From the NCBI RefSeq assembly GCF_964355755.1, contig NC_092672.1, forward strand, positions 16,118,501 through 16,182,500: a DNA stretch of 64,000 nucleotides, written 5' to 3'. Source of the DNA: Antedon mediterranea (Eukaryota > Echinodermata > Crinoidea > Comatulida > Antedonidae). The position numbers and the translations under genes were made by a program. A model generated the notes under the pieces. That model did not search any database. It had not been told where the DNA came from and was given only the letters and a program-made list of their open reading frames with translations. Shown here one piece after another: positions 46,128-55,239 of this stretch (position 1 is the first letter of the stretch; each line of letters starts with the position of its first letter).

Positions 46128-47170
46128 CTAGAGGGTGAGCTCGCTTCGCTCACTCCCCCTCTAGGAAGTGTAGACGATGGTTCTCGGAATGATAAAAATG
46201 TTCTCCTTGTACGTTTTCTGTCGGTTACCATTATTGAAAATGCTTGACATTCGTAAAACTAAAACTACTCTGTTTCACAGTGTTTTAGATGATTAATAAC
46301 ATTTTAAAGTATAGTGTTTATTGTTTGGTAGGGCCCTTTTGGGAGGCGGAGTTCATTGGAGGGAGGTGCTTATTCGAGGGATATATGTTAATTTTTTTAG
46401 TTTTAATAATATGGTAACATTTATAATCAAATGAAATCCTCTAATAGATATGAAAAGTGGTAAAAAAGAATAACAAATGCTTGGTAAATTGTAGATAACA
46501 GTGCGATGAATTCTACTACAAATAGTATAATGATTATTATTCAAAGTGATGTTTTATTGGAGAGGCGTTTATTCAAATAAATACCATCCTAATAATTATT
46601 AATACATTATTTAATTTAAACATCTTTTGAAACTAACTGCCGTGACAGAGTGGGCCCAAGAAAGAAGACATTACGCCTTGCAACATGGGCAGATATCTCG
46701 GTCCTAACGGGACACAGATAGCTTACAGTTATTCCTGCCAGCTTACTCAATAAAACTCAGCTATCGGGATTTCACTCGATTTTAAACGATTTTAAACAAA
46801 ATGTCTTATCATCAAATCTCCCTATGTAATTTTATAATACTATTCCCCACAATATATTCTGATTCTTTATGGCGTATATTTAATTTCATTTTATTAATTT
46901 GCAGTATAATTTTTATTTTTTAACTACTGTACCTTCACACATGCGCAGTCCGTTCCTAAAATAAACAAAAAACTGAAATGGCTATGACTAATGGCCAACT
47001 TAAGCTCCAGTCCTACTATCTGTTTTTTTCTTCTGTCTTCCAAAGGGACACTGTATTGATTGATGGAAAGTGCCTGTTTCCAGTCACCTTTAGGGTCAAA
47101 TCTATTATTTTAACTGCTCCCTTGTGTATAAAAGAGAGAAAATAGTTGAAACCAGTTTGTTGGAAGGTGA
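46128..47170 (-). mobile_element. Helitron-like element ending in a hairpin and CTAG, copy 2
   Basis: The inverted copy of 29236-30292. On the minus strand it begins TCACCTTCCAACAAACTGG and ends in the hairpin whose arms are CTAGAGGGGGAGT and GCTCACCCTCTAG, then T. Conserved landmarks include GAGAACCATCGTCTACACTT and GAGTTTTATTGAGTAAGCTG. Non-autonomous. Confidence 0.6.
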
Positions 47171-47456
47171 ACTCATTTCAGGTGGTATGATTTTTACTCG
47201 GGGTACCCGAGTCTAGGACTTACTCATTTTCTCCTCCTCCATCTGGACACTATTGAGTAAAAAGTGCGATTTTTAAAGTACTACTCCTCCATATTAGTTG
47301 TAGTATTGAGCTGGGATTTGGCATGAATATACTACAGGGACATGTCCTCAAAGCTATAGAGCCGGATTTTTAATTTTTTGTTAATTAATTTGTTTAATTA
47401 AGAAGCCACAATGTGTGACACACACCACAGCGTTATGTAGTTATATGGTTATATGC

Positions 47457-47528
47457 GGCTTCTTGGCGTAGTGGTTATCACGTTTGCTTAACACGCAGAA
47501 GGTACCTGGTTCGAGCCCGGACGAAACC
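47457..47528 (+). pseudogene. tRNA-Val(AAC)-like unit
   Basis: A box TGGCGTAGTGG, anticodon loop CTTAACA (AAC), B box GGTTCGAGCCC, T stem CCTGG/CCCGG with a mismatch. The acceptor stem GGCTTCT/ACGAAACC has two mismatches. Confidence 0.6.
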
Positions 47529-47744
47529 TTTTTTTTTAAACTTTATGGTGCAAAGTACTGTATACGCAATATGATAATTATACACAGTATATCTTATTTT
47601 TATTATTTTTTTAAATACTTATTTTGTGTAATCGGTAATTATCACTTTTACACATGTTTATTTTTCTTTGTGCTTATTACCATATTTATTTGTAATTTAA
47701 ATGGATTAAAAAACTTTCTGTAACCCACATTTTTAGTGTAAGTG

Positions 47745-47815
47745 GGTTTCGTAGTGTAGTGATTGTCAAGTCTGCTTAACACGCAGAAGGTCCCGGTTAG
47801 AGCCCTGGCGAAACC
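47745..47815 (+). pseudogene. tRNA-Val(AAC)-like unit
   Basis: Perfect 7-bp acceptor stem GGTTTCG/CGAAACC and AAC anticodon. The B box is degraded (GGTTAGAGCCC) and the D arm is altered (GTGATTGTCAA). Confidence 0.6.
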
Positions 47816-47966
47816 TATTTTTCTTTAACTTTAACTGTATACGTCTGTATACAGCTTCTTTCTCTGTACCCCGAGTATTGCACATTCGTGCTTTTTTGTT
47901 AATTAATTTGTTTAATTAGGAAGCCACAATGTGTGACACACACCACAGCGCTATGTAGTTATATGC

Positions 47967-48040
47967 GGCTTGTTGGCGTAGTGGTTATCACGTTTACTTA
48001 AAAACACGCAGAAGGTACCTGGTTCGAGCCCGGGCGAAAC
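47967..48040 (+). pseudogene. tRNA-Val-like unit with anticodon-loop insertion
   Basis: Like the 47457 unit, but the anticodon loop reads ACTTAAAAACACG, about three bases longer, which would destroy the cloverleaf. A clear pseudogene. Confidence 0.6.
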
Positions 48041-48074
48041 ATTTTTTTTTTAACTTTATGGTGAAAAGTAGTGT

Positions 48075-48480
48075 ATAAGATAAGATAAGATAAGATAACT
48101 TTTATTGATCCTCAAAAAGGAAATTCATTGCTCATCATAATAACAAAGAACACACAATAAAAACAAATATAGCATAAAACCATTCTTATAAAAACATCTA
48201 AAAAATTACAAGATAAAATTATCTTCTTGACTTCCTGTATGATACCGGAGGGAATAAAGGATTTAGCAAATCGATTTGTTTTCACACTGAGGAGCCTCAA
48301 TCTACCACTTGGATTAAGTTGGTCTATGATTACTTTGTGGAGAGGATGAGAGGCATCCGACTCAACGCGTTCGAAATCTTTCTGGAGGTGTTCTAGGTGC
48401 ACATCGGTAAAGGAAGGCAGTTCCAGACCAATCATTTTACCAGCCCGACGGATGAAAGTTTCAAGGCGTCCTTTACGCAA
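48075..48480 (-). pseudogene. LINE 3' end fragment with (TTATC)n tail
   Basis: The minus strand encodes FIRRAGKMIGLELPSFTDVH, FERVESDASHPLHKVI and SGRLRLLSVKTNRFAKSFIP. The pattern (DPSHPLH, LPSGRR-R, T-R--NSF-P-AI) is the C-terminal tail of CR1/L2/Rex-type reverse transcriptases. After the stop comes a short UTR and a tandem TTATC run (plus strand AAGATAAGATAAGATAAG at 48080). It is strongly 5'-truncated, inserted in the tRNA-Val-like composite. Confidence 0.85.
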
Positions 48481-48869
48481 TATGATAATTATACACAGTA
48501 TATCTTATTTTTATTATTTTTTTTGAGCTCGGATTTAGCATGAATATACTACAGGGACATGTCCTCAAAGCTATAGAGCCGGATTTTTTAATTTCATACC
48601 GGATGCAGCCATATCACGTCTCGAAGATGGTACCGTATAGCCGTATTTGGTAGAGCGGTTATTGATGTGTATGTTACGTTACATCCGGTCTTTACGTCAT
48701 TACAGCTTCTTTCGCTGTACCCCGAGTATTGCACATTCGTGCTTGTTTAATGTCCTGAAATACCCTGAAAACGCTATGTTATTTTTGTTAGTTACAATCA
48801 GCTAGTCACAACTAAAGCAACGAAAATCGTCTATATTAAAAGACCTCTAAATCTTTGCTGGGATATAAT

Positions 48870-51235
48870 CCAATATTATAGGGTGTTGTCAGTAAGGCTG
48901 CAGGGCAGACCCATGAACATTACACTCTTGCAGTTATACGCCCCAACAAGTACTGCAACTCAAGAGGAAGCTGATGAGTTTTATGAAACTGTAAAACAAA
49001 CATTAGATGGAATACCAACCAGTGACATGCTTGTCCTGATTGGGGATTTTAATGCAAAGATAGGAGAAGGGATTGAAACAGGAGAGGAATTCAGCACAGG
49101 AAGTTTTGGATTAGGCATAAGAAATGAGAGAGGTGAATCTGTTGATCTTTTGCTACCGAGAACGATCTGATAGTATGTAACACATTATTCAAACAGCACA
49201 ACGACGTCTGCATACATGGACTTCTCCTGATGGAAGAACTCGTAATCAGATAGATTTCATCTTGGTGCGCAGAAGTACAAGAACAAGTGTAACAAACACT
49301 CGCACGTTCCTAGGGGCAGACTGTGGTTCAGATCACCAATTACTATGTATGGGCGTCCGGTGCAAAGTGAAAGTTAGAAGAAGGGACAAACCAGTTGTGC
49401 AGAATACAGGGAGGCAACAGCTGAAATCCAAAGACAAGAAGCAACATTTACTGGAGAAGTATGAAACAATAGAATCACACCATAGAGCAGGTAACAGCAA
49501 GGCAATGTATGCAGAGATTAAGCAATTGACTAGATAAGTTCACTCCCCAATTATCTGTCATCAAGAACAAGGAAAGAACCTCACTGAAATAGCCGACATC
49601 CTAGGTCGATGGCAGGAATACTGCAGAGAACTCTATACCGATGAGCACAAGGCTGACGAAGAGAGTGAAACCAACAAAGATAGAGAAGCCACTGAAGATG
49701 CTGATCTGACCCCATTAAGATCTGAAGTAGCACAGGCAATGAGGTACCTGAAGCGTGGTAAGGCACCAGGGTGTGATGAACTCCCGGCAGAACTAATACT
49801 TGAGGGAGGAGAAGCTGCAGTGTCGCTAATGCATAAGTTATGTGTAAAGATCTGGCAGACAACAGAATGGCCAGTAGACTGGTGCAGAGCCCTATTTGTT
49901 CCACTTCCAAAGAAAGGAGACCTTCAGCTATGTGGGAATTATAGAACCATATCACTTATATGCCATGCAAGCAAGATCATGCTTAAAATCAATCTTGGCA
50001 GAATGCCAAGGATACTGAGTGAAGAGATATCTGCATCACAAGCGGGATATATGAAACATCGTGGAACTCGTGATCACATCTTCAACCTTCAGATGCTGAT
50101 TCGCAAATGTCTGGAAATGCAGCAAGATTTGTTCATCTGTTTTGTAGGGTACTCAAAAGCTTTATAACCAACTCTGGTCCATCATGATGAAGATGAAGAT
50201 GGGGTTTCCAGCACATGTGATAGAGTTAATTAGAAAACTTGACCAAGATCAGCAATCAGCAGTAAGGCTTGAGTGTGGAAAAACTGATTGGTTTACCATT
50301 GAGAAGGGCGTCCTACAGGGCTGCATTCTTTCTCCAGCTCTGTTCAACATTTATACAGAAGACATAATGCGAGAAGCTATGACAGAAGAACGGTCTGAAA
50401 GTTATGATCTGCTACACGTTGGAGGGAAAACTTTGGGTGACCTAAGATATGCAGACGATGCTGCATTGATGTAAAAGTCAAGACCTGGCCTCAGCAGATT
50501 TGTTGACTCAGTGAATGAAGAAGGCGTATCTCATGGTCTAAAAATGAATGCGAAAAAGACCAAAGTCATGACTGTTTCTTGGCAAGTGGCAAATGAAAAC
50601 AAGCAGAGCATAGAAATAAGAGGATCCGCATTGGAGGAGGTTGACAATTTCATGTACCTTGGTGCCAGGATACAAGAAGATGGAGATAACACCTAAGAAA
50701 TCAGAAGCAGATTGGCCATGGGATTGCAAGCTCTCACTGGGATGAAAAAGCTGTGGTGTGGACAAGACAAAGTGACCAAGTTGCGCATTCTCAAAGCATG
50801 TGTCTTTCCAGTGGCCACATATGCCTGCGAGACCTGGGTACTGCGCAAGAGGGATGAAAAATTCATCACAGCCTTTGAAAACAAATGCTACCAAAGGATC
50901 TTGCGAGTCCCATGGACTCAACACCGCACAAATTATAGCATAAGAAAGGAGCTTACAGTATCAAATGATTGGTTGCTGCAGTATATTAAAAAACATAAAT
51001 TGTGCTATTTTGGTCATATTAAGATGGCAAGATGGAATGGAGAAGAGAGTGTTGGAGGCTTATATTCCAGGGAAGAGAAGAAGAGGAAGACCAAGATGCA
51101 AATGGGAAAAGACTATAACAGATGTGTTTGGCTCTATGGAGCAAGCAGGTAGGATGACAGAGGACAGGAAACGGTTTCAGAATGCTGTTAGAGAAGCCAC
51201 GCTCTGATCAGAGTTTGCTTTGACGACGACGAGGC
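48870..51235 (+). pseudogene. RTE-like LINE copy, nearly complete RT, broken frames
   Basis: Endonuclease part: NITLLQLYAPTS, MLVLIGDFNAKIG and, after frameshifts, GADCGSDHQLL. RT part: KRGKAPGCDELPAELIL, KKGDLQLCGNYRTISL, SQAGYMKHRGTRDHIFNLQM, GVLQGCILSPALFNIYTEDI, LRYADDAALM and FMYLGARIQEDG. C-terminus: YACETWVLRKRDEKF and GKRRRGRPRCKWEKTI. The D of the FVDYSKAFD motif region is disrupted (FICFVGYSKAL then stop). The architecture matches RTE-like endonuclease-reverse transcriptases. At least six frameshifts or stops; inactive. Confidence 0.92.
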
Positions 51236-52320
51236 TTAGATTTATTACAAGTACTTTACTTTATTAGGCCTAGTATTTAGTAAAGTCAGACTTGACTCTT
51301 GCTGCGGGAAGAGAGTGTACGGCAATTATTAGAGCATAATGTAAAATGTTTAAAATTCTTTGGTATATTTCTACATAACATATTTAGATTGAATACTTGC
51401 TTTATAAATTTTTCATTTATTAGACCACTTTAATAAGTTGTTAATTGAATTGAATATTCTACGAGAAACCAACAAAGTACAAATTATTTTCCGACATTGG
51501 TCTCTCGTCTGATGTACACTGTAAACAACAACGTTTGGTAAATGGTACGATCCACTTCGAAGTTGTCCATATTTTCAAGTATTTGACATAGGCAAGGTTC
51601 GTGTAAAATCAGAATTTCAAAAATAATAATTTTAATAACAGTATGAGTATATTATAACAGTTTGTATCTTAAAAAAACAACCGATACTTAATGTTGTTTT
51701 TTCCACAAAAATATTACCCCATTTACTACACTGTACTCTTCTACTGTTAATTGAACCATGTGATTGACCTCATACGATCATGCTTTTTTACGTAGCATAG
51801 TCATGTACTGTATATAATCATAACCGATATAATTATTATGTATCTAATGAACAGTATAAATGTTTAAACAAAATAAATAAACTGCATCAAAACGATTGTT
51901 TTTGTATGCCCTGGAAAAAGTCAACAGAAACAATCTCTTCAAATTCGCAGCGAGAGCTGATGAGAAAACTATGTGCTTGCTGCGTGATGTCATATCGCCC
52001 AAAGTTTCGTAAATCTAGGGTTGATGACCACCAACATAACAAAGATCGTAGATGCGTGTCTATGCGGCTAGTGAGATAGTAGTGATATAGTAGTCTAGCG
52101 GTTTGCTTGACTCGGAATTTGAAGATATTAATTTTACCATGACTTTGAAGCTGTTCATGTGAATTTTAAACGTATATTTTACTGGTTTTTTTTTATGTTA
52201 ATTAATATATACTAGTTCAAATAATTTCATTTGGCTTCGTATGATTATTTTTTTGATGAAGTTTCTTTTTCTCCAAGCCAAAAAGGTATTGTTACATACC
52301 ACTACCTTTCATCGTCGGTC
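51236..52320. other. Intronic stretch, nothing recognised
   Basis: AT-rich intron of the SGSM-like gene between LINE and Penelope-like remnants. Confidence 0.4.
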
Positions 52321-52324
52321 ATCG

Positions 52325-53090
52325 TCAGGTGAATGAGCTAGCCGAAGCTAGTTCGTATCATCAGTAGGAATTCTCCGATGACGTGCGCCCTCTGTGGTGT
52401 TAAGAGGTCTTTTCTGGGGGGCCCCGGGTTCTCTCTGTTGGTGTAGAAGGTCATCATAGATATGTGACAGCTCGTATGCTCCTTCGTCTCTATTCATGGT
52501 GCGTTTCTTACTTCTTATCCAAATGGCTCTGGCTGACTCCTTGTCCAAGATCTTAGTATTATCCCAATCTGGTATGTGGTTGTTGATTACCATGTGATCC
52601 GTAATAGCAGACTTATGGATCGTTGTAGATGTTGAAGCACGGGCTGCTCTGGTATGGACATCTCCTGCTGTGTTTGTGATGATGTCTATTTTGTGTTCGG
52701 ATAGTCTTGTTTGAAATGGCCTGCCTGTTTCTCCTACATATATAGCACTGCAATTACTGCATCCGACCTGGTACACTACTCCGCTTGTCTGCTCATTCCT
52801 GATTTTATCCTTCGGATGGACCAGCATCTCCCGAATTTTGTTGAAAGGCTTGTAGTAGGCATTGATGGGATGTTTTTATAGCATAGTTCTTTTTATCCTT
52901 TCAGATAGGCCTGTAACATAAGGGATGCAGACGTTCCCTCTTGCTTTAGATTGGTCATCTCTCTTCTCATTTATTCTCCAGTTGTTTCTTTTTCCTTTGT
53001 TCTTTTACTCTTTTGATGGACCAATCCGGGTAGTTGCATGCTTTTAGGGCTTTTTGTATGGTGTTCTGTTCTATGTAACAATACTTTTTT
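52325..53090 (-). pseudogene. Penelope-like retroelement 3' part with GIY-YIG endonuclease
   Basis: Minus strand, upstream part: ALKACNYPDWSIKRVK and NVCIPYVTGLSERIKR, typical of the RT-endonuclease linker. After an in-frame stop (52876-52878) comes MLVHPKDKIRNEQTSGVVYQ, VGCSNCSAIYVGETGRPFQT, RLSEHK, and later AIWIRSKKRTMNRDEGAYEL. The VVYQVGC-NC--IYVGETGR--RL-EH block is the GIY-YIG domain variant of Penelope-like elements, here with the Cys pair before YVGETGR. The ORF ends at 52348. A 3' UTR with CTGACGATGACCGACGATGA follows, as is usual for these elements. It is 5'-truncated with a frameshift near 52975; inactive. Confidence 0.9.
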
Positions 53091-53194
53091 GGCTTAGAAA
53101 AAAAGAAACGTCATCAAAAAATAATATATACTTTGTATTATTTGTTGAAGATAAACAAAGTCAGTAATCTAAAGATAAAAAGGGCTCATATTAT

Positions 53195-53811
53195 CAGGCC
53201 CGTATCCAGGGGGGGTGCGTTGGGTGCAGACGCACCCCACCAAGTCCCAAAAGGTCCACTATTTCCTCGGTTGGTATTTTTTCTTGTCTTGTTTAACTAA
53301 AGACAATATCATTATATATATACAAAATTTACATTATCAATGGTATACAAACAAAAATATGCTAATATAAAATGAAAAAATACCGGTAATTAAATTACGG
53401 AATCTGAACTGACTACAAACTCGATGTAAAACATGCGCAGTCGATCATGTGACGACAAGCAATAGCTTAGCGCTTCATGTACGCGGTACAGTGTTTGCTG
53501 GAAATACAGACAACTTAACCGGCGGTAAAGACGTGTCTGGAAATACAGCGCCTAAACAAGGGAAGGCCAACTCAGACAGCATCGTACGACGCTGTCTGAG
53601 TTGGCCTCATCATGAAAGCGTTAAGTTCTGGTGTCCATCGTTCAACTAGCCCAAGCCACAACAGAGAGTCTTAAATCAGTCTTTAGAACGTCAAATAACG
53701 CAAATTTTGCCAGGGCCTTCGGCCCCTGGACCCTAACCGGGGGCCCTTGCCCCCAGCCATTTTTGCTCGCTTCGCTCGCACCCCCCATTATAAATGCTGC
53801 ATACGGGCCTG
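53195..53811. mobile_element. 617-bp hAT-like MITE with internal hairpin
   Basis: Tips CAGGCCCGTATCCAGGGGGG (53195) and the complement of CAGGCCCGTATGCAGCATTT (53811); the C-rich subterminal parts pair partly. The flanks CATATTAT / CTTATGTA agree at only 4 of 8 positions, so the duplication is not confirmed. Inside are a perfect hairpin at 53564-53607 and a GC-rich block with AGGGCCTTCGGCCCCTGG and CTCGCTTCGCTCGC. No transposase. Confidence 0.7.
53564..53607. repeat. Perfect 17-bp-arm hairpin
   Basis: AGGCCAACTCAGACAGC and its exact complement flank ATCGTACGAC, itself nearly palindromic. Confidence 0.95.
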
Positions 53812-54084
53812 CTTATGTACGTCGTATCATTGATTTCAATTGTTGTTATAAAACATTCACACTTTGCTGGTCAAGGTCAGCACACTCGATCGCTTGATAA
53901 ACACTCCAGAAACTCTCCACAAACACTCTAGAAAAACAGCAGAAAACACTAGTGGGAATGTCGAAAGTCCTCTGACCAATACTGTAAAGTGAGCTCAAGA
54001 AACTTAATGAAAATGTATTCGTCTGTTTGTCCGCGTTTCCATGCAGAACAACCACATTACTACCAATTGTCATGTAAGACTTAC

Positions 54085-54160
54085 CACACAGTGAAATAAT
54101 GCTACCACTGTCTTCATGTACAAACTTCCGAGTAACTGCTTCTTCCATAATTTTTTTAAC
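54085..54160 (-). CDS. SGSM1/2: SGSM1/2-like, N-terminal RUN exon [13 protein letters not shown]
   Basis: A 76 bp exon; acceptor ACCATTTACAG, donor GTAAGT, phase 0 in and phase 1 out. It encodes [20 protein letters not shown] and IISLC, the start of the RUN domain in SGSM1/2 ([20 protein letters not shown]-type). Its last base plus the first two of 41076-41247 give Ala, restoring SLC-AAVESC. SGSM proteins are cytoplasmic modulators of Rab/Rap signalling that pair a RUN domain with a C-terminal TBC GAP domain. The intron to the next exon is 12.8 kb. The preceding exon, carrying the start codon, was not found and may lie beyond 64 kb. Confidence 0.96.
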
Positions 54161-54479
54161 CTGTAAATGGTAAACATTACAAATTGTTATTCACTGGGCT
54201 AGTTACAGTAGAACTATTTTACCATATTTTGCTGCTGATTAGTTTGAAGGGTACTCCAGGAAAATGTTTTTTTTTGGGAAATATTAATTTAAATCACGAG
54301 TCATGTTTGTTTAAGTTATCACAAACAAATACATTTTTTATTAACAAGTTAACTAAATGTGGAGTAGGTATTGTACTGTACGTTTTACTGGAAAAAAAAG
54401 GGGGTAACCCAAAACAAATTTACAATATAAAAACTGAAACGTAATTTGGTATGGAATTACAGGCATTTAAATATAAACA

Positions 54480-55055
54480 CTCAAAAAATATCCCAGGGAG
54501 AAACCAGTCTGCTCCACCTACTGTACTTTATAATTGACATAATATTGACAGTTTAGTGGGCTCTATGTTTTTAAGTAATATTGAAAACAAAGGGCTCCAA
54601 ATAAAACACACTATTGAGAATTTTTAGTAGGAGACTCTGTTTTCATAATTTCACAGAAATAGAAAACACCACCCTCTTGAACATAATATTGAACTTTTGT
54701 GGGGAGGGGTCTCTATTTCCAAAAACCCGAAAACAGAGACCCAGTGTATAGAATACAATATTGAGAAGATTTTTTAGTAGAGATCTCTGATTTTGAGTTT
54801 TCTTGCAAAGAGAGACCACAGTAAAACTTTTCAATATTGTGTTAGTTGGTCCCCATTTTCAAGGTCTCTCAAAACCCCTACTGTGTTTTACGACAAAACA
54901 AAAAAAATCTTAAACATAATATTGAAAACTTTTAGTGGCAGTTTCTGTTTTCGAAAACAGAAAAACAGGGACCCAGTATGAATACAATATTGAATAATAA
55001 CAATATTTTGAGTGGAGATCTTCGTTTTCAAGGAGTCCAGACAATAGCGACCGCC
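54480..55055. repeat. Degenerate minisatellite (70-90 bp units), left part
   Basis: Units with AACACAATATTGAGAA, TTTTTAGTRG, TCTCTGTTTTC and GAAAACAGAGACC recur about seven times. The same units continue at 58890-59460 in the same orientation, so a single array seems to have been split by the insertions between 55.06 and 58.89 kb. Confidence 0.8.
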
Positions 55056-55061
55056 CTATTA

Positions 55062-55230
55062 AGCTCTGTCTACACTATAAAACTTTATGTGACAAAAAAA
55101 TGTGATGTGCCAAAATATGGACATGATTATGTCTTAATACCAGTACCGTATTTAAGCATATCACTACCAAAATTTGGGCACATTACATTTTTTTGTCACA
55201 TAAATAGTTTGATAGTGTAGACAGAGGGCG
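55062..55230. mobile_element. 170-bp palindromic MITE
   Basis: Left arm AGCTCTGTCTACACTATAAA, then CTTTATGTGACAAAAAAATG. The right arm is the complement (TTTTTGTCACATAAATAGTT, TGATAGTGTAGACAGAGGG). The hairpin covers nearly the whole element. Confidence 0.8.
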
Positions 55231-55239
55231 CTACACTGA

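Larger units (their letters stand above)
47196..48735 (+). mobile_element. Composite repeat carrying tRNA-Val-like units, copy 2
   Basis: The inverted, enlarged version of 6711-7735. Module copies lie at 47220-47370 and 48525-48665, with three tRNA-Val-like units between them and GTACCCCGAGTATTGCACAT segments at 47866-47886 and 48716. A LINE 3' fragment (48075-48480) is inserted in it. The ATGATAATTATACACAGTAT segment occurs both before and after that insertion. Confidence 0.65.
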
